Of a stretch of 64,000 bases of DNA, positions 48,767 through 62,300 are shown piece after piece. Numbering within the stretch: position 1 is the first letter of the stretch; each line of letters opens with the position of its first letter. Both the position numbers and the translations under genes were made by a program. Under the pieces are notes generated by a model. The model was not told the DNA's origin and did no database searches. It saw nothing but the letters and a program-made list of their open reading frames with translations. Source of the DNA: Perognathus longimembris pacificus (lineage: Eukaryota > Chordata > Mammalia > Rodentia > Heteromyidae); NCBI RefSeq assembly GCF_023159225.1, contig NC_063176.1:37132786-37196785 (forward strand). The letters run 5' to 3'.

Positions 48767-51700
48767 ATGTGCCAATCCTGAGGTTTGAACTCAGGGCCTG
48801 GGTGCTATCTCTGAGTTTTTGCTCAAGGCTAGTGCTCTACCACTTGAGTCATAGATTCACTTTTGACTTTTTTAGTAGTTAACTGGAAATAAGAGTCTCA
48901 CAGACTTTGCTGCCATGGCTGGCTTTGAACCATAATCTTGAAATCTCAGCCTCATTAGTAGCATGAGCCAGTGCCCAGTTGAAAGTATGTTTTTCAATAT
49001 TCACTAGGGTATTAAGAAAGTATTATGAAACAATAAAATCCACAATACCAAAAGGTAGTCTGACTACCTACCATGAGATTTTTTTTTTTTTTTGGCCAGT
49101 CCTGGGCCTTGGACTCAGGGCCTGAGCACTGTCCCTGGCTTCTTCCCGCTCAAGGCTAGCACTCCGCCACCTGAGCCACAGCGCCGCTTCTGGCCGTTTT
49201 CTGTATATGTGGTGCTGGGGAATCGAACCTAGGGCCTCGTGTATCTGAGGCAGGCACTCTTGCCACTAGGCTATATCCCCAGCCCCCCTACCATGAGATT
49301 TTAAAAACAGATTGGTCCTCCATTTTAAGAGAATTTTCTTTGCTATCTCACTTAATTGTGCTATATCTCCTATTTTAAAACCATAGTATTTATAGTATGG
49401 TAGAAGTATTAACATCTAAATCATTTAAGTCAAACTATTGGCTTAACTGTTATTAGCAACAGTGACAATGCCATGAAAATCAGCTAAGAAGTACAGCTTT
49501 AGAGAATCTGCTAAATATAGTAAAGTCACCTTCTGCTTAGGGTTAAGGGTACTAGGGGGCTGGGTATTGGCTTCAGACTTTGTAATCTCATTTCAGCCCT
49601 TACATAAATACCCCCTTGTCTATTGTGAGAACATCACAACATTTATTTTCAGACACAGTTTTAGTGATACAGATGGCACACAGACAAAATAGCCATGTGG
49701 CTAAAGACCACTGATTTTGATTGAGTGATTCAGCATAAAGTATTGGAAGGATTCAAGCCAAATACATCTCACCAATACCTCTCTTTAGGCTCTGTGCCTG
49801 TCATTCACATCTACTTTTGCTAAGGTGGGAGGCTGGCACTAAGTAACCACATAGTGTCTAAAGAAATCCTGTGGAACTCAAGGCCTCTATTTATCTCTTC
49901 CACCTCCCAGATTTAATCAAAAGGAGACTTTTATCTTATTTATGACATTGATACTTGATGTAGTTAAGAAGCATTTCTTTACCAAAGTGAGTGAAGACGG
50001 TAGTAAAGGAAGCACCATACCTGGGTCCACTCATTTGTCTGGGGGTCGTAGGCCTCCACGGTGTTAAGGTACGTCTGCCCGTCATAGCCCCCAACGGCAT
50101 ACAACTTATCACCAAGCAAACATACTCCCACTGCATCTCTGCTGATGCTCATAGATGCCACGGCGGTCCACATGTCAGTTTTGGGATCATATCTGAAAGA
50201 AAGTTTTAGAATTAGAGCCAAACACTGTCAAAATATTTGTACTTCTTTTTTTTTTTTTTTGCCAGTCCTAGGCCTTGAACTCAGGGCCTGAGCACTGTCC
50301 CTGGCTTCTTTTTGCTCAAGGCTAGCACTCTGCCACTTGAGCCAAATGCCACTTCTGGCCGTTTTCTATATATGTGGTGCTGAGTAATTGAACCCAGGGC
50401 TTCATGTGTATGAGGCAAGCACTCTTGCCACTAGGCCATATTCCCAGCCCTCTTCTGTCTTGTATATGCTATTTTTGATAAAATACAGTTGAACATCTTT
50501 TAGAGAAAAACAATCATTATTTCCTGAACACATACTCATTTAGCAAATTAGAGCTCTTTGTTTTTTGGTTGGTTGTGGGGCTTAAGCTCAGGGCCTGAGC
50601 TCTTTTGCTCAAGGTAGTCCTTTGCCACTTTGTGCCACAGGTCCATGTCTGGTTTTCTGGTGGTTAAATGGGGATGAGTCTCACAGACTTTCTTGCCCAT
50701 GCTGGCTTCAAACCGCAACCCTCAAATTTCAGCCTCCTGAGTAGCTAGGATTACAGGTATGAGCTACAAGCACCTGGCTCAGATGCATAACTATTAGACT
50801 GAACACAGCCTTGAGACTTCTAGCGTACTGGCTGAATATGTGGCAAATCAACATTTAACTCTTCCAAAATACTTTGCACCTACAATCACTGTAGCTGTCC
50901 ATTTTCTGATCTTACTGTCCTTTTATGAAGCATCCTAATTAGAATGCCCAAAGACATCTAAGAGCAGACACTTCGTGGAAAATGACTTCTTTAACTTTTT
51001 TATTCTTCAAATGATTGTACAAAGAGTCTATAGTTTAATGTTGATTTATGTGAATGTTGATTTATCTTGGTCAGATCTCACTCCTTCCATTAGAACTCCA
51101 TTTCTTTTTTTTTTTTTTTTTTTGGCCAGTCCTGGGGCTTGGACTCAGGGCCTGAGCACTGTCCCTGGCTTCTTCTTGCTCAAGGCTAGCACTCTGCCAC
51201 TTGAGCCACAGCGCCACTTCTGGCCATTTTCTGTATATGTGGTGCTGGGGAATCGAACCTAGGGCCTCATGTATACCAGGCAAGCACTCTTGCCACTAGG
51301 CCATATCCCCAGCCCCGGAACTCCATTTCTTGAATTGGATAGAATGTAACAAACGGGAATCTGACCTACCATCTAAACTTCCACTGCTACTAGGCTCTCT
51401 ACCTGCCACTAAGTTGAGTTTCATGAGGCCAATTTGGATGATTTGGTAAAGATGCATTATTAGCCTTTATTTTAAAATTTAAGTTAATATCAGATTGGTC
51501 CATACATATTTCTAAGTCCTTTGCTTTTTTAAAAATGCCATTCCCTAATTAATTGTCTGAATTCATCAAGTTTCATTTCTTTCCTTTTTTTTTTTTTGCC
51601 AGTCCTGGGGCTTGAACTCAGGGCTTGAGCACAGTCCCAGGCATCTTTCTGCTCCAGGCTAGCACTCTACCAGTTGAGCCACATTCTCAGAAGTGTCCAA

Positions 51701-53342
51701 TAAAGAAAAGGCACAGGAGGTTTATCATATGATTAAATTAATAAACAATGTATCTAGTCCTAAAGGAAAGTTTAAACAAGCAGGCAGGAATATAAGAGAA
51801 GAACCCCAGTAGGCTGCTGGAAGACGGAGAGACAACTGGTCCATTTCATTATAGCACAGAATGTTATAACCCCATCTTCACAGGACCCAGAAAGAGCCCG
51901 CCTACTTGTGATAGCTCCTCCACAGAGGTGCTGTGTCTGGATGCATTAGAGACATTTGTTCCTTCACAGTAAATTACCTCTCCACACAGTCTGAGAGTCT
52001 GGAAGTGAGGTTGGATGCAGGGGCATCGTGTCCTCCAATAGCATACAGCAACCCATTCCAGGTCGTTACTCCCACCCCACCTCTTCTTTTTGACATCTGT
52101 GCACATGGTGTCCATTTATTGGTGTGAGGATCAAAACATTCTACCGATTTGAGACAGGAACTTCCATCACGGCCACCAACTGCATAAAGTCTGTTAAAAG
52201 AACAAATGAAATGAGAAATAAGAAATAGCCATTATTGTACTGAAGACAAGGAGGCTATTCTTACAGTATTTCACTACATTTAAAGTGTTATCTGTGGGGG
52301 CTGGGGATATAGCCTAGTGGCAAGAGTGCCTGCCTCGGATACATGAGGCCCTAGGTTCCATTCCCCAGCACCACATATACAGAAAACGGCCAGAAGTGGC
52401 GCTGTGGCTCAAGTGGCAGAGTGCTAGCCTTGAGCGGGAAGAAGCCAGGGACAGTGCTCAGGCCCTGAGTCCAAGGCCCAGGACTGGCCAAAAAAAAAAA
52501 AAAGTGTTATCTGTGGTAAGACAGACTGTCAAGTTATGTGTCATTGATAGAAAAGATATGTTACCAACTAAATGACACATACTTATTATGTCACTCTGTG
52601 TGTACATGAAAATCCCACCCAAACTGAAGATCAGGTTTGGTGAAAGAAGGCAGTTATTCTTTTAGAAATAAAAGCTAAGAGAATTGTACAAAGCAAATAT
52701 TAGCCCCAAAGCTAAAGTCTAAATTTTAAACCCAAAGGTCAAAGTTGAGCAGAGACTATTTGGATTTTTTTCTTTCTTCTTATTTTCTGATTCTCTGATG
52801 GTGGGCTCGTCTACTAACGGGTTAGTAAAGATATACAACAATGAATTTTAAAACAAGCCAGGGGAGGGACATGGGAACTGCTACATGTAAAAAATGTTTT
52901 TATCTATCATATACCTTATGATAGTGCTAAAAATTGAACAAGATCTTGGGTCATAAAATATAAAACATTTGAGTAATATTCTCTTACTTTTCTTATAATA
53001 AATGATTTTAAGTCTCTGTTTCAAATGATTTCTCTCTTTCTGGAAATGCTAATACAAAGGGACTGAAACAGAGTAAATTGTATTTAACAACTACAGAGTG
53101 CTTCATTTCATAGCAGAGAAAAATTGAAAGCCATTCATATTTAACCTCTGGGTAATCAAGAGCTAGAGGAGAGGCCTCCTGCAACTCTCCTTTATTTAGA
53201 TCAGAATAGAGGCAGTGTGTTTACAAAATAGAGGCATTCTAGTTTACAAAAATAAGAAAAAGGAGAAGCAAGATAAACCATAGAAAAGATAGAAGGAACT
53301 TTTAGGGAGACACTGACAGAAACGACACTACTTTTAAACAAC

Positions 53343-53387
<45 letters not shown>

Positions 53388-56300
53388 TCATACATACATA
53401 CATACATACTGGTTTGTTTTGTTTTTAGTGCTGGTTCTATGGCTTGACACTCAAAGCCTTGTGCTCTTACTTGGCTTTCTTGCTCACTGCTGGCACTCTA
53501 CCATTTGAGTCAAATCTCTAGTCCAATATTTTGCCAATTAATTGTAGATAGAATTTAGCAGACCTTTTCTGCCACAATGCCTTTTGTACCATGATTCTAA
53601 GATTTCAGCCTCCTGAGTAGTTATGATTATAAACATGAGCCACCAGTGTGGGCCAAGACCATACCACCATAAGGCATATATAAACTACCAGATGTTTATG
53701 GCAGAATTTAATATTGGACATAAATTTTCTTTACTCATTAAATAAACAGAAACTTATGCTATGTGCACATTAAAACAAAACCCAACTTAAAATTGAGATA
53801 TTATCATATTTAGAACCCTTAAAAAGTGATTGTTTTAAAAGCTTTCCCAAAACAAGGTATTCATGTAGTAATAAATTTGGTTTACTGTGATTTCAATGGA
53901 GCTTGAACTATTTTCTTACTTTCCACTTAGTACAGCCACCCCTACTGTGCTCCTGGGTGTAGACATAGTGGCTACAAAATTCCACTGGCGGGCCTGGGGG
54001 TCCCATCGCTCCACTGTGTTCAGGTAGCTCCAGCCATCATGCCCGCCCACTGCATACATGGGCCCTTCCAACACAGCCACACCTGCAAGGAGGCAGGAAA
54101 CAGGAACCATTTCCAAATGACACATTCCAGCTGAACATGCAAACTCAACCAATCAAACATGTATGCTAGAGCTATTTGGCTTCTGTATCGCTGTCCTTAG
54201 AAGGTAGATGGGGATGGAATAGCATGCTAGTTGGGCCCTTAAAAGATTCCTAGGCAGTATTTTGAGATACATGAGGGAAAAGTTATTTTCTAACTATACC
54301 AGATACATACATTACCATGACTTAAAACATTGTTCCAGAAGTGGAATTTAAGATAGATATATTTGAGAAGCACTTTGGTTCCTATCAATTCAAATTTACT
54401 GCAGCCACACTGGACACCAGTCTGTTTGTATGATTCGTCATCAGGGTGCTAAGCCAGATTTGCTTGTTAAATGATTCAGCAAACATCTACCAAAGTTTCT
54501 ACTAAGTGCTATGTATTCAAGAGAACCTAACAGGTAAGGGCGGCATCCTCATGGATCAATGCGATCCTATGTTTCAGTCAGGAAACAGACACGGAATATG
54601 TTAGGTATTGGCAAGTGCTAACTAAAAAGAATTTGCAAATTAACAAAGTCAGGAGAAATGTATATGACAGGATGACATTTGAGTAGAAACATAGATGCAA
54701 TTAAGAGCAGACATTGAGATATCTGGGGGAAGAGATGAGGCAGAGAGAACAGGATGTACAACGGACACGAGAAGCATGCGTAGTGTGTTTGAAGTACAGC
54801 AAGGTGGTCAGTTTGGCTGGGCAGTGACTGAGGGGGAGCACATAGAAGGACTGAGGAACCAATTTTCAATGAGATGGAGAGGCAGTAGATGGTTTTGAGA
54901 AGACTGTGACATGATGATGGCCAAGTGAGACAGATACATATCACTTTGAGGGACAAAAAAAATCCTTTGTAATTCAATCACATTATAATTTGTCCATTGT
55001 GGCCATATGAAAATATTCATCACTCATATATGACCCAAAGCAATGCCTTCACTCAGTTGTTACCTACTGAGCACTGACTGCTACCTATGTGTAATATGGC
55101 AGATCTGTGGTATCTGCAGACATGAACTACCAAGAGCTCACCACTGGTGAGAACTGGAGAGTGCTTAGGATGCAAATTCAGTGCTGCACTGTGAATGCGT
55201 GGCTGGTTTTCTCCATAAACCTCACTCCTCTCCCCAAACTTCTGCTAAAATGTCTGCCTGTCTCAAAGTTCAACTTAGTTACTTTAATTAAGCACATTTA
55301 CTTCTACCTTTCTTTTGTGAGGCACACTGTATTTTCACAAAATTAAGGGCAGGGTAATTCTCAGTGGATCAAACAATGATTTAAACACATGGTTGATAAT
55401 GCAGCGAGTTCCCTCCCATCAACTAAGCTGTGTAATACATGTAAGGGAATTAAAAATTCTTTGTTTTTGAAATTTTGATTAAAAAATTATTTTGTTCATA
55501 GTTGGCCAAAATTATACATAATAAATCTACAGATAAGGTATGTTTACTAAAAATGAAATAACCATGCACATTTATTGGTATATATTACCACTGTATAGAC
55601 TATCCATACATATTTTATATGCATGTATATAAAATAAGTATATATAAACAAAAGATGTATAGGTACAAAGAATAGAAGAAAAAAGTTCTATCTAGTCTAC
55701 CCTTTAAACAATGACTCTGAAAATAAATTTTAGCAGTAGAAGCCCATTTTTAAATAAAATCTTTATAAAAATCCCATATGAAGAGAGATACAGAGTGATA
55801 CTTAAATAAAAATAAAGGCAGTTTTAAGTGCAACAAAAACTGTAAATTTTTTTTTTTTTTCCAGTCCTGGGGTTTGGACTCAAGGCCTGAGCATTGTCCC
55901 TGGCTTCTTTTTGCTCAAGGCTAGCACTATGCCACTTGAGCCACAGCGCCACTTCTGGCCATTTTCTGTATATGGGGTGCTGGGGAATTGAACCCAGGGC
56001 CTCATGTACACGAGGCAAGCACTCTTGCCACTAGGCCATATCCCCAGCCAAAAAACTGTAAATTTTTGAGAAAATAATCTGATCATCCTCCTTTGAATTT
56101 CCTGTGGTACAATGATACCTTTTCACACAGAAATTAGAACTAAAACATATTCCATGCATGGTTTGATTAGTTCAAATACAGCTAGATCAACAGTCAAATT
56201 CTATATACTGTAGGATTTGCCCTAAATTAGAATTAAGGGAGAAGCATGCAGTTGCATTACAATCACTGGATTTTACATGAAACCCCAATTTATACTCATC

Positions 56301-59300
56301 CTTAAAATATATTTTTCAGGCTGGAGGTGTAGCTCAGTAGAATTAGGCTTGCCTAGCATTCACAAGGTGCTGGGTTCAATCTCAAGGACTGCAAACACAA
56401 ACACACAACTATTTTGTGTCTAAGTAAAAGTTGATTTTATGGACTCTAGAGTAATGTCCTATAGTTTTCCTTGTTAAATTTCATATACATTTTAGGCTCC
56501 TTTTCTTAGTACCTTAGCCCTAATTCTCTGGTTTTGCTTCTTTATCAAATGTGAAACTTAGTCATTTCTTACTGAGGGCTGAGGCGTGTAGCTCATGATA
56601 GAGTACTTGCCTAGTACATATGAGGCCAGGCCTCAAACACAAAAGGAAAGGGGGTAGGGGTGGGAGAGAATCTTTCAATGAATCCTAATTACATTCAGTG
56701 GAATCCCTGCTCATATAATATTTTGCTGTACCTACCACTGTACCAATTTACATTTCTAAATAATTTTCTTTTTTGGCTACCCAGTCTTTGGGTAGCCTCT
56801 TCTTTGATGCTCAGTACTACTCTATGGCAAAGAGCTCAACTATGCCTTGGTTGTCTCCAAGCTAGTGTGTGTGTGTCTTGAACTCAAGGCCTGGGTGTTG
56901 CCCCTAAGCTTTTTTGCTCAAGGTTGGTGCTCTACCATTTTAGCCATTTTTATCTCTACTTTGGGCTTTTTGCCAGTTAATTGGAGAGAAGTATCCACCA
57001 ACTTTCTTGCCTGAGCTAGCTTGGATCTAGATCCTGAGATCTCAGCCTCCCGAGTAGCTAGGATTACAATCAGTGCCTGCGGCCATCTTTTATAATGACC
57101 TATCAAGTTCTTTATTGGAACTGTTTTAAACCTTTCACAGACTGCAGTGAGCTGACAATATGATGACAAATTCTTCCTCTGATTGTATGCATTTTTGCAA
57201 TGTGACTCTACAGTTCCTCTCATGAGTAGGAGTCTACATCTTCTCTTTTTCACTTTGAGCTGTCCCATTTGACTTATTTTGGCCAGTGAGATATTAGTAA
57301 ACATGATACAAACAGGAGTAAAATTTGTGCATTAGGACACAATTGCCTCTTCATGCTGGTTTCAAAACGGTGTGATGCCACCATGTGAGGAAAGACTGGG
57401 TTAGCCTGCTCTCTGATTGGAGACATGTGGTTGAGTTGGCTCTGTTGCCAAGGCCTCCAATCTGTTAGCAACAACTAGGCATCATAGATCATCTAGCCAA
57501 CCTACTTGCCCATCACAGAACCATGAAAACCCAGCAGAGATCATCCAAAGTAGCATAGCTCACCCAAGGCAGCTTGGTCCCAAAGAACTGCCCAGCTTCT
57601 AAATCTTGGAGTGTTTGTTCTACAGCAAAAACTGGGTGATATACAACATTTCAAGACCCAGCTAATTATTATTCCTATACCCTTAATTCTTATTAAACAA
57701 TCATTTCTATTTTGCCAAGAAGAGAGAGGGCCTTAAATTCTCTTCCATGCATTGCAGAACGTACCACCAGTTCCTTAAGGGTAAAGCATCTCTCTGATAT
57801 GTGTACCTACAGAACAAAGGGGGGGGGGCACAAAATCCACGCTAACAATGTCTGCTCAGTAACTTACTGAACAAAAGAACAAAAATCTCTATTACATTCT
57901 TGGTGCTATCTCAAAATTTTTCTGGGTTTTCGATTTACTTCTGCTTAAAAATCAGAGGATATATATGAAAAGCAACAAAGCTGGAAATTTTAAATAAGTA
58001 CTCTACTTCAGCTAGAATACACTAATTGCCAACTCAAGCACGAACATAAAAGGTGGCATGTCAGACCATCACACTCCCTACATACCTCAGGTGGCCATGT
58101 TTTCACTGGTGCTGGTGGCTGCATGTTTGGTGGATGAGGGAGCTTTGCTTCTTTGTTTTAGATAACAGGAAGCCTGAGAAGGAATGCTTGATGATGAGCT
58201 ACTATCAACATGGCTGCCACACTGGCCTTTCCTGCCTGGACAGAAGGCAAAATGCTGTGGAAGCCTCATCCATGTCATTGTGAGTGAATCTGCACAGTTC
58301 CACTTACCAAGGCCATGTCTATGCGTAGACATAGGAGGCATGACGCTCCAAGTTTTTGTTTTGGGGTTGTAGCACTCTACAGTATTCAAAGTTTTCAGTC
58401 CGTCTCTGCCTCCAACCACGTACAGTTTGTCATCTAACACTGCGACACCGAACTGTAGCCTCCTCCCATTCATATTTGCTACAGGAGTCCACATATTTGT
58501 ACGGAGATCATATTTTTCAATACTTGTTGCTCCTTAATAATAATATAGAAGTTACATAAATAAGTATTTCACTACTGTTGACTACTTTATGAAATTATAC
58601 ATAGAAGACTATAATTTGTTAGCAGTAATGAAGCTACTTTTACTATTTCCCAGGAAGCCTCTGTACAATCTGGTCCCTCTATATGTATGTAACTTTTCTC
58701 CTACCATTCTCCTGGCACATTCCACATCAAGCAGGGTTATCTGTCAAAAGAGGTGGAAAGGGACATTCAAGAGAGGGAGGAAAGAAGCAAAGTTTAGAGG
58801 TTGAATGCCTACAGCAGGCAAGTATGCCTGCAGCATCCAATACTACTGGAGGTTCTAGTAAGATGAAGACTAGATTAAGTGACATGGGGGTCATCAGTGA
58901 TGGCTTTATTTCAGTGGCTTTTCTGGAGCTTACTGAGTTGGGAAGAGGTGGGCAGACCATATATAGACATAATGAAGTCTGTAAAGAAACAGTGCAGATT
59001 AAGAGATGGAAACTAGTAAGACAATGGATAGAAAGTGGCAAGCAAAATTGCTATTCAATGTCATGGAAAGCCTCCTTCTAAATTGACATTTGAGAAGAAG
59101 TTGACTTACCTGGATGAGTGAGTCATTTCTGTTAAGGAACTTCATTAGTAGGGGTCGAATATCCAAATAATAGATAATATCAACACATTATCACTGATGT
59201 GTGATAAAATCCTTTTTTTTTTTTTTGCCATTCCTGGGCTTGGACTCAGGGCCTGAGCACTGTCCCTGGCTTCTTTTTGATCAAGGCTAGCACTCTACCA

Positions 59301-62300
59301 CTTGAGACACAGTGCCACTTCTAGCCATTTTCTATATATGTGGTGCTGGGGAATCGAACCCTGGGCTTCACATATATGAGGCAAGCACTCTTGCCACTAG
59401 GCCATATTCCCAGCCCTGTGTGATAAAATTCTTGTCATGTTAAATGAAGACGCCAGTGAGGGGGGTGGGCATGCCTATAATTCTAGCTAGTGATGGGCCA
59501 GGGAAGATTGGAAGACTGAAGTTCAAGGCCAGCCTAGACAAAAAAAAAAAAATTAGTGGGACCCATCTCAACAAATCATCTGGGTGTGGTGGCATAAACT
59601 TTGTATAAGCTACTTGGGAGGGTCATGCTCCAGACTGACCCAAGCAAAAAATGCAAAGCCCTATCTGAAAAGTAATTAGAGCAAAATGGCTAGAGGCCTG
59701 GCTCAAGTGGTAGAGCACATCCTTATTATGTGTGAGGCCTGAGTTCAAATCCCAATGCCACACAAAATTAGATAGATAGGTAAAGATAGATTGATAGACA
59801 AATGAGGCCAATGGTGGCTGGAACAGAAGTGAGCAAAGGAGCTAAGATGAAACATAAGAAAGAGCTGAAGTAGAAAGATAGCTGGAGGCCAGAAAGGTAC
59901 TGTCTTTGGATGAAGACTTAGCAGTGGGAATACAAAGTATTGATGAGTCAGTGTACCCTGTGAGATCCTGTGCAGAATGCTTCTCACAGCCAGTAGTACT
60001 TTGTATGGTAAGCACTATTACTTTCACTAGAAGTATTAAATGTTCCAAGGATGAAACTAAGAATTCACAGGTGCCTTGAGCCAAGACTTCCTAAATGCCT
60101 GTGTTTGCTTTCTATGTATTTGCTTTCTATGTATGTGTGCATTTTCCCCTGAATGAAGAGTAAACTAAAGAAATGACAATCCTATACTCCGAATACTTGT
60201 TTGTCTCCTTCATAACAAAGAATTCTTTTATAAAAACACAAACCATAGCTTCTATTGTTGATGATCCTCTTATATCCCCTTCCTGTGGTTGTACCTGCAC
60301 TATCACTGTTATCTTATCTGAGTACATTGGAAATTGTATATACTGGTATTAGAACTAGGAAACTGAAAGGGAATACCAAAGTTGAGAGACACAGGATAAA
60401 ACGACTACAAAAGCAATATTTGCAAAACTGTTTGGTGTAAACCAACTGAACAACTCATGGGGGGAGAGGGGAAGGGGGAGGGGAGAATGAGGGAGGAGGT
60501 AACTAACAGTACAAGAAATGTATCCAATGCCTAACATATGAAACTGTAACCTCTCTGTACATCACTTTGACAATAAATAAGAAAAAAAAATAAGGGAATC
60601 AAAACAAAACAACAACAAAAAACACAATAGAAGCCTGGCACCAGTAGCTCACATTTGTAATTCTACTCAGAAGAGGATGATGGTTTGAAGTCAGCCCAGG
60701 CAGGAAAATCTGTAAGACTCTTATGTCCAATAAACTACTCAGAAAAAGCTGGAAGTGGCGTCATGGCTCGTAAAGAGACTCAGTGATAGTGCCCAGGCCC
60801 TGAGTTCAAGCCCCAGGATCAGCACAAACAAATACCGCCCCCCCAAACCATTAAAATTTGGAAGTAAACATTTTACAATACTATTACCTATTACAGACCT
60901 TGTTTGGATTTTGCCATTTGTCTCAATTATATCCTTTACAGCAAAAGAAAATCCATGATGATGCAGTACAATAGTTTTTTTTTTAAACTGAGAAAAAGCA
61001 GTTTTAATAACATGCACACATACATTCAGAAGACTTTAAACAAGATGTAGTATAAAATTTTAAAAGAAAAAACTAAAAAGGAATCTGCATTTACTGTCTA
61101 AGAGCTGGTGGATTAACTGGTTGACAGGACTGCCCCGGGAAAATAAACGCACAACGAGGTGCACCTACAATGCGGATGAGTAGGAAATCATCACCAAGAC
61201 CACTAATGACTGTGTGCTTGTCTTCTGTTCCTACTTTTGCCTCCTTAGAGACAAACCAGCATAGCCATTCTAATTCTCCAACTCAGTTGCTTGTAGGTTC
61301 ACTTCTTAAATGCATTACAATAGTTGATATACCTTATTATTTCTCCTATGATCTCCAACAACGTCTGAACCTTCGATACCTATGGCTTGGATTTAGGAGC
61401 TTCACACTCAGCTTGCTTGTTTGATGGACGCTCTACCACTTGAGCCATAATCCAGCCCCTATAGGGGCTTTTCTTTTTTTTTCTCCTCTGACCACTGGGG
61501 TTTGAACTGAGAGCCTCATACTCGGTAGACAGATTCTCTATTACTTGAGGCATACTTCCAGCCCTTTTTGCTCTGGCTCTTTTTGATAGGATCTCACTTG
61601 TTGTCTGGGCCTCATCGGATTATGATTCTCCTATTTATACTCCCTACCATAGGTGGCATGACAGGCAGGCACCATCATGCCCAGTTTTCTGTTGAGATGG
61701 GAGTCTTCTGAACTTTTCTGCTTGGGCTAGCCTGGAACTCATCTTCCCCATCTACATTTTTGTTTCTGCCAGTCCTGGAGCTTGAACTCAGGGCCTGAGC
61801 ACTGTCCCTGGCAGAGTGCTCAGGGCTAGCGCTCTGCCACTTGAGCCACAGCACCACTTCTGGTCTTTTCAATATATGTGGTGCTGAGGAATCGAACCCA
61901 GGGCTTCATGCATACAAGGCAAGCACTCTTGCCAGTAGGCCAGATCCCCAGCCCCCCATCTACATTTTTTGCAGTTAGGATGACAGCTCCAATGCCACGG
62001 TGTCCAGCCATTGGATGAGGTTTGGGGAATCTCACCAACTTTTTGCCCTGGCTAGCCTATAAACTGTGATCATCTCATATCTACCTCCCAACTAGCTACA
62101 ATTACAGATATGAGCCACTGGCACCTAGGCTGACACTGACAATTTTTTTTTAATACTACAGGCAAGCTATTTAGTATAACTATTCTCAACAAGACCCCTG
62201 GCCTCCATGATTAGGGTTGTACATTTTAGGCAAGAAGGCACAGATGAGCCGCTAAGTTATTGACGGTACATTCTATCAGGACACATGCTGCTGTTTATCT

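Noticed and set aside
56319..56400. Possible tRNA gene (A- and B-box-like motifs)
   Set aside because: No cloverleaf closes; the sequence matches ID-like SINEs with an A-rich end.
58087..58307. Extension of the KLHL5 exon frame past position 58308
   Set aside because: A GTAAGT donor at 58307-58302 and an in-frame join to the 54082 exon show it is intron.
58683..59081. 132-codon plus frame overlapping a 104-codon minus frame in a KLHL5 intron
   Set aside because: No splice or family evidence, and frames on both strands are open together, as expected by chance.
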